64,000 nt of DNA from Echinometra lucunter (taxonomy: Eukaryota; Echinodermata; Echinoidea; Camarodonta; Echinometridae). The notes under the pieces were generated by a model. The model saw nothing but the letters and a program-made list of their open reading frames with translations, searched no databases and was not told the origin of the DNA. The translations under genes were made by a program, and so were the position numbers. Positions 45,465-56,720 of the stretch are shown here, piece by piece; the first letter of the stretch is position 1; every line of letters begins with the position of its first letter. The stretch covers positions 33,498,818 through 33,562,817 of the forward strand of contig CM057151.1 in the NCBI GenBank assembly GCA_029962745.1, written 5' to 3'.

Positions 45465-45583
45465 GGGCCCCGTAACACAAAGCTTAGCAATTGATCTTTG
45501 CGATTGATTACATTGACCACTATGTGCAATCAATCGCAAAAATTTATTGTACGATCAATCGCTAAGCTTTGTGTACGGGATCC
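45465..45583. mobile_element. Short MITE with GGGCCCCGTAACACAAAG terminus (copy 2)
   Basis: Left end AGGGCCCCGTAACACAAAGCTTAGC, right end GCTAAGCTTTGTGTACGGGATCC. Internal (A/T)CGATCAATCGC words pair as well. Related to 11142-11304 but with a different middle and a worn right end. Confidence 0.6.
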
Positions 45584-45912
45584 AGAACTAGTTTTTCGCA
45601 TCATGGCTCATTCATTCAGTTGCTACATTAAGTTCATTAATAGTTAAAAGAAATGCATCATGAGTAAAATTGAGACAAGGAGAAGTTCAAGTAAAAAGCA
45701 CAAGAATATAAAAAAAGGTCTTTAGAGATCTTTGTATTGTCTTCTGAGAGTGAGCAGGGCATTTACTCATAAACGTTAACATAGCCCATCTGACTCTCAT
45801 TGGACGATGTACAGTTTGCTTTCCTCGTATTCAGTGCCGGCAGCATTTTTTCAGTAGTATAATAATCCCAGTTTGCTAATTTTCATGTCTCTTGCTCTTA
45901 TCCCCTGTAAAG

Positions 45913-46056
45913 ATTTTTGTAGTGAGTCCCGCTGAGCCCAGACTGCCTCTTCAAATTGATGATGCTACTCGAGCAGAATCAAAAGACGATGATGATGCTT
46001 CCTTGGCAACAGTAGGACAAGATGTCCGCCTTGACAACCGTGTTCTCGATCTCAGG
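45913..46056 (+). CDS. DARS1: Aspartyl-tRNA synthetase exon D (hinge)
   Basis: Acceptor CTTATCCCCTGTAAAG, donor AGG|GTAAAT. Encodes 48 complete codons: [20 protein letters not shown], an acidic linker ([10 protein letters not shown]), [18 protein letters not shown]. The (L/S)PAEPRLPLQ and QDVRLDNRV(L/I)DLR segments are hallmarks of animal and fungal cytosolic AspRS between the OB fold and the catalytic domain. The acidic linker is longer than in vertebrates by my recollection. Both ends are phase 0. Confidence 0.93.
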
Positions 46057-47560
46057 GTAAATATCATACAATTATAAAATGGTGGCATGAATCCTTGTCG
46101 TTTGATAATATCACTAAAAAAAAAAAATCTAGTCCTGGCATTGACATTTAACAGTACAATTGACATAGTCTTAGATCTAACAGTTAGGTCTGACATGAGA
46201 GGTCCACATTACATTAGATGCAATTTAAGTAACTTACCTTGTTAGTAAGATCAACAATTTACTGACATTTCCTTGAAATCACAAAACTTCCAATTGTTAC
46301 TGTCATGAAACTCCAGTTGAAGAACATCACTATGTTGAAATGTCTATGTCTATCAGTCCAGACCAACATTTGGTCTAATGTATGATATCGATAACACGGC
46401 AATTAACTACTTATGCTTTACAATGAAACTGAATGAAGAAGTGAATCAAAATTCCATCTACTCTTCTTTGAAATAGATTTTATCGATATGAAGTTAGATT
46501 TTCCGTAGAAAAAGACCTAGGCAATCCACATCATTAATCAGGATTGGCTCTAAATCAATATTCACAATATAGAAGTCATGGAACTTCACGGCTAATATGA
46601 GCCAGTGAGCGAATTTTGGCTATTTTGTCATGTATGCTGCGCCATCAGATCCTGCGTCTAGGCTACGTTACATACAGGAGCAACCACAACATTCTCCTGC
46701 TGCAAGTGAGAAACTCGAGAAAATTTCAGCCTATACTTACTGCTTCTATTAAGGCTATCCATTTCTGTGAAGTTTCTTACCACGCAATAGATCACAAAAG
46801 GATTGATTTTAGAATTAACTCACTACTCGTGTAATTTACTTTATTCTACGTACCTGCCAACTATTCTGATTTTAGCGGAATTTTTCTGATTTTTCCATCC
46901 CAATTCTAAATTCCGAATTGCAGTCTCAATATTCCAATTAAAAAAAAAATTTTAATAGTAAAAATGCATGGAGGAGAACATGCTCGGCCAGCTGGCTTGG
47001 CTTCACAATAGCATGCGCTGCAGTACAAGTGTCTGTAATAGAAATAGATCGACATGGAACCAGCGAACACATGTATACCAAAATATTGTATACACACATT
47101 GTACCATGTGCGAGCTGTCGATCACCGGCCAGCGACACTAGCACTATGAAAACAAGCACTGCTGATCATGTGTACGTATGCGTTCAAGTGATCGTATAAG
47201 TTTGGAATGGCAGAAGCCAGATCATATGGATTATAACTTGTCTTTTAATGGATGAATTGGAATTTCTAAACAAATAAGATGAGCAAACCAGGGATAAAAG
47301 TTTGTGTGTATCAGAACTTTTGATTCAGCGGCATTACGCTGCCGTGGCATATTCTTTTGTGTGCGATACTGACCACATTTTTTGACAGATTTTGTTCAAA
47401 TGTGGTATAGAGGTGTATCATGAAAAAATCTAGGCGCCTATAACTTTTGGTGGTAGCACTCTCGCTTGTTCCGTCTTTATACACAAAAAGGTAGATTTTT
47501 GAGGGTCTGCTTGTGTGCGCTCTACTGGCCACTAGGCCTGAGTCATTTTTTAAAAATTTT
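46057..47560. other. Intronic sequence, nothing assigned
   Basis: AT-rich intron without repeats or open frames I can support. Confidence 0.4.
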
Positions 47561-47561
47561 C

Positions 47562-47640
47562 TTTTGTAAACTGGGGCTCGACGGCTTTGCTCCGGTTGAA
47601 CACCGGCGCATCGATGAAATAAAGAAATAAATAAGAAAAT
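47562..47640 (+). mobile_element. Probable LINE 3' end
   Basis: CTGGGGCTCGACGGCTTTGC, CGGTTGAACACCGG (a small hairpin) and the tail ATGAAATAAAGAAATAAATAAG have the form of a non-LTR 3' untranslated end with an AAATAA repeat tail. Confidence 0.4.
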
Positions 47641-48409
47641 AACAGTGTCAAAAAACTTGGAAATTTAACCGGTTTTAGACCTTTATTTTATGAATTCGAA
47701 TATTTGAGTTTAGGTGCTGATATTGTCGTGTCGGGATCGGATCGGTGATTATTGAAGGGAAGCGTAATAAGGAAACTTGAAGAAACTTATGCAGTTCAAT
47801 ATCACAAAGTATTTAATCATCAACATTCAGCTAGTACAGTTCAAAGTACATGAAGATTCAGATATAGCAGGAGACGATGAATATAATAGTTTCGAAGTAT
47901 AAGATTAAGATTCGGAGTGAAGTTAATATTAATACTGGATGGACGTCTAAGTCTTGAAGTCAGTTAGTCTATCTGCATGAGTGTGGGTCTAGTATTCTAT
48001 CGTTAGTCTTCTGTTTTTCTCTAATAATCAAGAAGTCTTATTTATATCCTTAGTTTTGGGGGTGTAACTATTTAAGGTGGGAGTGATCTAAACTTGATCT
48101 GATTGGTCTACAGCTCACTGTCTATCAAACTTTCTCTGGTATCAAGGGTGTGGTGATGCTCTGTGCAAGTGACTGGGGCTGGAGTGTGAGTCATACTTCT
48201 TCCATGAAGTTAGCTGACGTCACTGAGGGTTGGTCTTTTTATGGTCAAGGCTTAGCAGTTAAATGGTATTGGGGGTTTGGGGATTCTAAGATGACATTGG
48301 GGGAGTTTGTAAACAAGTGAGGGTGAATGACTGAAAGGATAACAGGAAGTCATATTCATACTACATAACATACTACATAACAATATCATGATGTCAAAGC
48401 ATCGACAAA
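47641..48409. other. Unassigned intron, possible repeat
   Basis: GT-rich, G-rich toward 48260, ending in ACTACATAACATACTACATAACA. It could be part of an element, but I find no ends or coding sequence. Confidence 0.3.
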
Positions 48410-50257
48410 GTAATTTTTTCTCATGCATTCATATCTACAAGTCATAAACTTTCAGAATACTTCAAAAAATTGGGTGTCACAACCCATTCTGAGAAGCTAT
48501 GGCAGATTTTAAAAAGGCTTATTTTTGCGCGTTTTACATTATTTTCCCCATGGACACACGAACAGATTTTAAACTATGGTGCGCTCGTACGACGCAGTTG
48601 AAATGGATTCTAAATTAATGGAAATTGTCAAGAAAATCATCTGAATTGCAAATCGACTGAAAAACAGCGTTTTTATGTTTTCTATGGGCTGCACGTGCAA
48701 AAATAACGTGCCCAGACGCGCGCAAATTTTTGACATGCTTAAAACAGCCTGAAACGTGTGCAAAATGAGTTTTAGTTGATTCTGAGCAATTTTGATTTTT
48801 GCACGCTCGCTGACGCGCAAACGTACACGTACGCGCTCGTCTAAGTAGTCCGAATTCTTTGGACTGAGGTGAACTTTAAGCATGCCAAATACGAATAAGA
48901 AATGATCTTCCATTACTAGGATGTAACCTTAAAGTGATTTTGACTAAATGGTGCCTAGATGACGTCAGATTGACTTGATGATTTTGAAAATTTTAGTAAA
49001 AAATTGTCTTATAAAGCATAATGCTTGTACCAAATTTCATTAAGATTAAACTTTCAATATTAAAGATATCACGGCCGAAAAATAGGTGGAAGATTAGTCT
49101 TTAAGGGGAATTACTATTGAAAATTTTTGTATTTCATTTGGTAATTGATAGAAAAGATGTAACAATTTTTGAATTGTGGATAAAATGGACAGGCATTACC
49201 TTTAAAAGTAAAGACTTGTTTTTGTGGAAGAAGGCCTAATTATAGAGATTTAAAGGAAAAGATGGACAAGAAAACGACGTCGACACTTAAAAAAAACAAA
49301 AAAAAGCAACCAAAAAAAAGGGTTACAAATTTGAATTGATTCTAGGGTTCTGGTTTTGTGTGTGCATGATATTGGTGTGAGATGTGATGTTTGTTTTTGA
49401 AGAGGATTCATGATCCAATTACGAGATATGACCATTTGTTGATTTTGACAATACACGTAGAATGTGAAAAATTAGCATGCCACCATTGATTGTGAATTTA
49501 GACCATGATGCCGTTGTCAAAATGAAAAATTAAGGACTTCTTCAGATAGGGAATTGTCTCGGTTATAACCTATCAAACTCCTGGAGAAAATTGACCAACA
49601 ATAAGCGAGATAGTCTCATTCAAAGGCGAAAAATTTGACCTCATAAATAACAGATTGAAAATTTGATTTTTGCGCGTGCGAACGTACGTGTACGCGCGCG
49701 TCTAGGTATCTGGAATTAATTGGATTTAAATTAACTTCAGTCGTGCCAAATATGAATGAGAAATGACCATCCGTTATGAAGATATGACCTTTAGCTGATT
49801 TTCACACAATGGCACCTGGATGACGTCACGATGACCCAATGACCATGAAAGTGATTGGAAAATCTAGATCTTATTAGGACTGATAACTGACCAAAATTTC
49901 ATGCAGTTTGAACCAGCCGATTCTGAGATTTCGACTGCACAAAAAAGTGGGTGGAAGAAATAGAAATAAACGAGACATTTGAATTCATCACTTGTGTCTC
50001 AGCTACAACAATTCGAAATCCTAGAGAAAATCGACTAGCCACAAGCGAAATATGGTCAAATGAATACAGAATATATGACGTCATAAATTTAAAATCGAAT
50101 TTTTGACCTGAGATGTGAATATGATGACTTTTTAACCATGAAATGGCCAGTTTTCCTTCATGAATTCATATCTAGAAGTCATAAACTTTCAGAACATGTA
50201 AGAAAATTGGGGTATCTTCACCTTTTCTAAGGAGCTATGACGGAATATAAAAGGGCA
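48410..50257. repeat. Two diverged units of an unknown repeat, interrupted by DIRS
   Basis: A segment with TTTTTGCNC, CGTACNCGTACGCGC and GTCTA(A/G)GTA, then CATGCCAAATACGAAT, GGTGCCTAGATGACGTCA and ACCAAATTTCATTAAG occurs at 48795-49095 and again, diverged, at 49665-49960 (offset about 870 bp). The word ATTCATATCTA(C/G)AAGTCATAAACTTTCAGAA occurs at about 48427 and 50164. The second such copy stops at TTTTTGCGC (about 50257), where the DIRS sequence starts. Confidence 0.5.
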
Positions 50258-51265
50258 TGTTTTTGCGCCCAGAGCCAGGCGGTATCCATACCGGCTGGGT
50301 CAGGGGGAGCTAGGAAGAAACATAGGGGCCCCTCGCAGGCCGCCGTTTCTTCAGAGCTGAGTGGTTCTAAGGAGATTTTGTCTTGTCTCATGACCCTCCT
50401 AGAGCAAAGTGGTTTGGTGGCCCCCAGGGCTGGACCCTCCACCACACTAGTGGATACCGGTTTCTTGTTTCCGGATACCAATTTTTCAGTTACCATTCGT
50501 TCCTCCAAGGGTATACTCTAACAGAAGACTTTAAGAAAGTCTACGCTGACTTTTCTTCCAAGCTTCCATCTTCCAGGTCCAAGGTTCGCCCTTTGGCCAA
50601 GGACTTTGCCTTCTCCGACCAGGACACTCTTGATTACTTCGAGAGTAATTCCCTCTCTCCAGACCTAATTCACTTAGGCAGGAGGCTTGGGGTTCGCTTC
50701 GATAGCGGGCCCCACAGGGCGTCGGTGAGGTTTCCAAGCTTGATAGAGCGCCAAGCCAGGTCTGCTCTTCGGCTTACTGCCTATATGGGTTCCTTCCTTT
50801 CGCTTCGGGCCAGGAGTCAGGAACTCCAGGTGTCAAGATTCGGACATCTTGCTTCTTGAAGAAGCTCTCTTTAACAGGGACATTATGGTCGGAGCTTTCC
50901 AGCATGGCGGCTCTGGCAACTGATGCCAGAAGGAAACTTGTGGTTTCCTCTCTGGGCATCGCGGAAGGGGACATCCCCGCCCTGCTGGCGGATGTTCCCC
51001 ACTCTGGCCAATTCCTCTTCGGAGGGAAGGTGACAGTGGTGATCCAACAAGAAGTGGACTCCCGCAAGCAAGCGGCAGAACTTTCTAGACGCCTTAAAGC
51101 CTCGGCTCCTAAGCCGAAAGCTCAGGTGCCAGTTCCCGCCGCCTCGACCCAGGGGGGCTCGGACTTTCCCACGGCAGGTCGTGCCCAATGCCCTACAGTC
51201 ATTTGGAGCTAAGGCAAGCTCTTCATCCAAGGGAAAGAAGAGCAAAGGTCGTGGTCGTGGCTGAG
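50258..51265 (+). pseudogene. DIRS Gag-like region
   Basis: Overlapping frames (50237-50521, 50383-50859, 50856-51212) together read as one protein broken by frameshifts: a basic Ser/Gly-rich start, LTEDFKKVYADFSSKLPSSR, LIERQARSALRLTAYMGSF and LFGGKVTVVIQQEVDSRKQA. It ends in a Gly/Arg-rich stretch (GRGRG) near 51262. The position before the polymerase fits DIRS Gag, which packages the element RNA. Confidence 0.55.
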
Positions 51266-51309
51266 GTTCGGCCCAGCCCCCACAGCGCGTTTGAACGTGC
51301 GCCCTGAGC

Positions 51310-52990
51310 GTTGGGAGGACAGAGTCGGGGGTCGTCTTCACTACTTTGTTCCCGGTTGGTAAGAAATTACCGAAGACGCTTACGTTCTCTCCATAGTGTG
51401 AGGAGGCTCCTACATAAACATAGAACCACTCCCCCATCCGCCTCGACCCTCCGACTCTCTCACCCCTTTTCCAGGAGCACATCTCTTCAGAGATTCAAGG
51501 GCTGCTGGAAAAGGGGCGATGGAACGGGTGAGAGACCATCCCCATCTGTTTCTCTCCCCGGTTTTCGTTATTCCCAAACACTCGGGGAAGCTCAGAATGA
51601 TCTTGAACATGAAGATCGTAAACACCTTCATTCCTATGGAACACTTCCGTATGGAAACCTTGGCCTCTATCCTTCCGGCTATCGAACAGTTAGATGTGGC
51701 CATCTCAGTGGATCTGAAGGATGCCTACTTTCACATCCCGATACATCTCATTTCAAGGGATCTTCTGGGGTTCGCCTTTCGGGGGGAAACCTTCCGGTTC
51801 AAAGCCTTACCCTTTGGCCTGAAACCGGCACCTCGAGTCTTCACTCGAATAGTCTCGGCCTTAGCTGCCTTCCTCAGGTGTCAAGGCTTAAGACTTTTCA
51901 CTTACCTGGACGACTGGCTCCTAGTTGCAAGCTCCATGTCTGTTCTTTGCACCCAGATGAACCTCCTCCTCCATACCACGGAAAGGTTGGGGTTCATAAT
52001 TAACTGGGAGAAGTCAGAGCTGACTCCCTCCCGCAAGCCCATCTATCTGGGTGCGGAGATAGACATCGTGAACCAAGTTTCCCGCCCCAGTCGGGAAAGG
52101 GTTCACTTGATAGTCTCTATAGCCTGAACTCTCCGGCTGTTACGACGAGTTTGCGCAGGCCGTTGGCTCCAATTTCTGGGCCATTTGGCAATGTCCTCCC
52201 GGACTGCCGGCTTCTCATGCGGCCGTTCCAACTTCACCTTCTGATATCTACAAGCCCAATGTGGATTCACTCAAGACGTGGCTGCCTCTCACTGTAGAGA
52301 TCAGACGTCTTCTTATACCTTGGACGAGAGAGACCTTCCTCCGTCAAGCCCCGTCAAGCCCCTCCGCACACCTCGTCAATATCCATTTCGACGGATGCCT
52401 CACTTTGGGGTTGGGGCAGCCACTGTGGGAATCAGGTGGTTTCGGGGGACTGGTCACATCTGTCCACCTTACCCCATATCAATGCTCTGGAGTTGATGGC
52501 GGTTTTCCTGTCTCTCTGCCATTTCCAGGCCATGCTTGTGAATCATTCCGTGCTAATTTTAACGGATGACACCACAGTTGCCGCTTAAAATATCAACAGG
52601 CAAGGCGGAACTCTTTCCAAGACTCTGAACGATCTTGCCGCTAAAACTGTGGAAATGGTTTCGGTCACATCAGATAGCCTCCTACATCCCCAGCCAAGAC
52701 AATCTGATTGCCGATTTTCTGTCTCGGGGCAGACACTTCCCCTCCGAGTGGGCTCTGAACCAAGAGGTTTTGAATTACCTCAACTTGGTGTGGGCCCCTC
52801 TAAAAATGGACCTGTTCGCAACATTCCTCAATCATCGGCTTCCGAGGTATTGCTCTCGAGTGCAGGATCAGGATGCCTGGGCCCTCGCTGCTTTTTCCCT
52901 CCATTTGGGAAACTTTCGGGGCTATGCTTTCCCTCCTTTTGCCCTGATTCCTCAGGTCCTGAGGAAAATTCAGGAAGATCGGGCATAGGT
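51310..52990 (+). pseudogene. DIRS reverse transcriptase and RNase H
   Basis: The frame at 51519-52127 carries SPVFVIPKHSGKLRMILNMK, ISVDLKDAYFHIPIH, FKALPFGLKPAPRVFT and LFTYLDDWLLVASS, with both catalytic Asp sites intact. Stops follow. The RNase H region (52370-52985) has STDASLWGWG, ALELMAVF and LTDDTTVAA (then a TAA) in another frame, and SYIPSQDNLIADFLSRG and a WALAAFSLHLGNFRGYAFPP segment at 52635-52988. Confidence 0.82.
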
Positions 52991-53179
52991 CCTACTAATT
53001 GCACTCTGTTGGCCGAGGAGACCTTGGTTTCCTCTACTTCTGTCTCTGTTGGACGGGCAGCAACTCTCCCTTCCTCGGAGAGTGGACCTCATAGCTCAAC
53101 CCCTGTCGGGGATCCTCCACCACCGCCCAGTGGCTCTTCACTTGACTGCTTGGCCTCTATCGGGGAGGATGCAAGATCG

Positions 53180-55084
53180 GCATGTCTCTCTGAGAGAGAC
53201 GCCCAGTTTATAGTTCAGAGTCGCAGAGAAGCTACCCGAGTTGTTTACAACTCTAGATTAGCAGCTTTCTCTGTGTGGTGTGAGGAGAGAGGCATCTCCC
53301 CTCGCTCTGCCCCGGTGGGTGCTATCTCTGACTTTCTGATCTCCCTCTTCGACAAGAGAAGATCTCTTTTGACCTTGCGTGGATATCGTTCAGCGATTGC
53401 CGCTATCCACCAGGGCTTCTGTGATGGTTCAGGAGTGTCCAACTCTCCCTTCTTGTCTCAGTTGCTGAGGTCGTTCTTCTTACAAGACCAGCAAATCGCC
53501 GATTGACTCCCACGTGGAGTCTTCCTTTGGTGTTGAAGGCTTTGGCCAAGTCGCCTTCTGAGCCGATGTGCAAAGCTTCACTTCACCACCTCTCGATTAA
53601 GACCGCCTTTCTTATCGCCGTTTCCTCAAGTCAAAGGAGAAGCACTATCCAGGCTCTCTCCGTAGCACCTGGACGTATCAGATGGGAAAGGCAAGGTGTT
53701 CGCCTTATCCCTTGTCCTTCTTTTATTGCCAAGAATCAGACAGACAGTTCTGATCAGATCGAAGTATTCTTGAGCCCCCTCTTGGAATTTTCTTCCGTTG
53801 AGGAGGATAAACTTTGGTGCCCTGTTCGGGCTCTAAAGTGGTATTTGGACAGGACTAAGGCCCTCCATTTGAAAGATCAACTCTTCCTCATCTCCCGTCA
53901 CCCTCACTCTCCCGCTTCACGCGAGACCGTGTCCCGCTGGATTGTCGAAGCTATCCAAGCGGCTGGTTCCGAGGCTCTCATGTCTGAGGATCCTCCAAGG
54001 GCTCATGACACCAGGAGTATCTCTACCTCCTGGGCTCTTTTCTTGGGTTCTCCTTTGGAGGACATCTTGCGGGCAGCCTTTTGGCGCTCCCCTAATTCCT
54101 TTACATCCTTCTATCTTAGGCTAAGGTCACAAAAACCAATGGCTGAAATTTAGGCATCGCCCAACGATTTTTTGAGAAGTCGAGCGGACTGTAAAACCCC
54201 ATTGATGCCCCGGCGATGTCCTGTCGATTTTCTTGTCGGTCGCCATTCGATTTTGGTAAAAACTTGGAGAAATCGGGGGATTTTTTCCGTGCGGCATCCG
54301 GGCAGCGACCGAATGATTACCCACCAATTCCCGCATAATCTCCCACCTGCCACGGGCCGATTTTTAAGAAATTTCAAAGCGGCCAGCCAGTGATTGACGG
54401 GGAATCTGCTGTCCCGTAGGTGCATTGGCGGCAGCCCACCGGCCTTCGCCGGGAATTTCTCACAAACAACCTGGGTATTATGTGATTACCCCTTGGCTAT
54501 CAACAAAAGCGCTTATGTTCTGCATCTGAGAGGTCAACGAAGTCCACGATGCCGTTGATTCCACCTCAACGACTACGACAGCGAGATCCACAGGCCTATA
54601 GGCTGAGCTGCATATGGCTTGGCAGAGGATGTTGGTAAAAATAGGCGCCGCTTGGACGCCAATCTATTTTGAATTAGTCGACTGGTGACCAACCGATCTC
54701 CTGGCGATACACAGGCGGAAACAGCTCGGCAGGCTTTTCATCTAGCCTCTTCGATTTTTAGCCTAAATCGCTTCCGGTGACTGCTCGATTAGGTCGGTTC
54801 CCGGGCAGTGACTGCTAGGGCACCGAGCGTATTTTGGGCGGCGAGTGAAAATTTAACTCCGCGCTAAAACTTTAGCGGCGGCTGAGCGATGCCCAAAATA
54901 ACAGCAGTGTCCGGGCGGCCGCTGCTCGGTGACCAGGCGAAATTGACTAAAAGCTCGCTGCCTGGATGCCGAGCAGGTTGATTTGGGGCTTTGTGACCAT
55001 AGCCTTAAGGATGTCCCTTCGTGCGAAGCGAGGTTTGCTACCTCGGTTCTGGGAGCTGCTTCTTCTTCCCTGTCCCTTCGTTAG
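53180..55084 (+). pseudogene. DIRS tyrosine recombinase, split by a MITE
   Basis: The N-terminal SAM-like part (53206-53506: SRREATRVVYNSRLAAFSVW, LRGYRSAIAAIHQGF) is followed by a TGA at 53504-53506. The catalytic part at 53503-54118 has the first Arg region (VSSSQRRSTIQAL), AHDTRSISTSWAL (His-x-x-Arg) and FTSFYL (the Tyr nucleophile). The MITE at 54119-55004 cuts the frame four codons after that Tyr region; taking out the MITE and one TTA leaves the frame open to TAG at 55082-55084. The enzyme integrates circular DNA without target duplication. Confidence 0.8.
54119..55004. mobile_element. PIF/Harbinger-like MITE in the DIRS recombinase
   Basis: Termini GGCTAAGGTCACAAA and TTTGTGACCATAGCC are 15-base inverted repeats with one mismatch. 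TTA flanks both sides (54116-54118 and 55005-55007), the classic 3-base Harbinger target. The 886-bp interior is GC-rich, with many CGA/TCG-containing words (CGATTTT, GCCGATTT) and no open frame, so it is non-autonomous. Confidence 0.72.
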
Positions 55085-55641
55085 TCTCTTCCCTTAGGAC
55101 ATGCCACACGTAATTTATTCCGTGCTGGTCTAGCAAATAGGTAGGTACATTGATTTATTGCTGTAAATCAAGAAAATTATTACTAATTTTGTTATTTACT
55201 AGATAAATCAATGTATCTACCTATGTCCCTCCCTCCTACCCCTCTCCTTGCCTGGCAACATGTCCTAGACACTGTCATTAGCACGTTCAGAAGAGGAAGA
55301 ATATAACTAAAGAAAATACTGTCAGACCAACGCAAGAATTAATAATTGGACGGAATAAGAATATTGCGCAATCCCAAAAAGCACTAAAATTGTGATAAAC
55401 GCAATTATGGCGCAGACTTATCTCAATAAGGTGTGATCTCTATGACAGCAAGAGAGGAAGAGGAAGAATATGGCGCCTGTGCATGCACTGTTGGTGGATG
55501 GGAAGGTACTATACTCGGGCGGGGCATGCGCGTTGTGACTTCAAACTGTTCTCGAATGACGGCTAGACCCAGAGGGACTAGCAAATGGGTAGATACATAG
55601 ATGTATCTAGTAAATAACAAAATTAATAATAATTTTCTTGT

Positions 55642-56185
55642 TTAAAAAGCCAGTTTTCGGTATTCGTTTAAACAGACACTATTTTTGAGACAGTTAATCG
55701 ACTACTCGATAAGACAGCTTTTAAAAGACTAGTATTGATTGTATACAATTCATAAAATTGCAAATCATTCCCTCCTCCTTCTTTTTATAAGGAACAAACA
55801 AAAATCCAGGTCAAATAAAGTTAAATAGTTTGTCTTTTGCTTGTCATATCATTGTTGTCATTATTCAGGTATTCATCATTCGCCAAGAGGTGGCGCTGTG
55901 CCCGTAAGCGCAGCTTTATAGTATACAAAATCCTATTCAGGATTGATCTCCGAATTGAAGCATATATACATTATGATGCACGTGTGGAGCGGTCATAAAT
56001 TGAAAGCGAACTTGAATTTTTTCACAATCACAAATCACAAATCGCCTGCAAGGGCATATTACCAACGAACAAGTGCTTGCTTGCAAGTATGAAATATTCT
56101 TTCTTGATAATGTCCATTTGTTTTCATTCATGTCTTTCTTCAAAACATATTTTGTCACACTTTAGTTAAAGCGTCTGTTCATTTT
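55642..56185. other. Unassigned intron
   Basis: AT-rich sequence after the DIRS right end. I see no repeats, ends or frames to support. Confidence 0.35.
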
Positions 56186-56720
56186 TATGCCTCTGCCCAC
56201 CGAAGGTTGGTGCCGGAGGCATTATGTTTTCGGGTTGTCCGTCCGTCCATCCGTCCATCCCGTTTTCGTTCTCTCAATAACTCAAGAACCATTTGAAGGA
56301 TCAACTTCAAACTTGGCTCATCTATGCATATGGGAGGGATGATGATCTGATTAGAATTTGAGGTCACAAGGTCAAAGGTCAAAGGTCATAGAGATTATAT
56401 ACATAAAAATGGCTTGTTCTCGTGATATCTTTAAGAACCATTTGACAGATCAGCTTCAAACTTGGCTCATGTATGCACATATAAGGAACAATGATCTGAT
56501 TAGATTTGGGGTCATGAGGTCAAAGGTCATAGAGGTCATTATAGACATGAAAATGGCTCTTTCTTGCGATAGCTTAAGACTATTAGGTGGATCAACTTCA
56601 GACTTTGCTCATATATGTATATGGGAGGGACATTATATGTGAAAATGGCTCGTTCTTGCGATAACTTCAGAACCATTTGATGGATCAGCTTCAGACTTGG
56701 CTACACCCTGTTTATTAATA
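56186..56720. repeat. DR1-motif repeat, type 1, copy 2 (3' truncated)
   Basis: Head TTATGCCTCTGCCCACCGAAGG with CCGTCCGTCCATCCGTCCATCC, then units of about 150 bp with CTTCAAACTTGGCTCAT, ATGATCTGATTAGA and, at about 56368, three AGGTCA words in a row with 1-base gaps. The closing TTCGACC/GATTCATCTAG part is missing; it breaks off at about 56705. Confidence 0.72.

Larger units (their letters stand above)
50258..55641 (+). mobile_element. DIRS retrotransposon (tyrosine-recombinase type)
   Basis: The order is a Gag-like region, a reverse transcriptase with YLDDWLL, RNase H, a tyrosine recombinase, then a 3' region with inverted repeats (55139-55158 with 55203-55222; 55171-55226 with 55586-55641). 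That is the layout of DIRS elements, which are known from sea urchins and other animals. GC content is well above the surroundings, as in coding DNA. The 5' terminal repeat is not seen and the left edge abuts another repeat, so the copy is truncated. A Harbinger-type MITE interrupts the recombinase gene. Confidence 0.8.

Noticed and set aside
47641..48409. Possible LTR next to the DIRS and other repeats
   Set aside because: No second copy, no TG...CA ends with a target duplication, and no primer-binding site could be identified.
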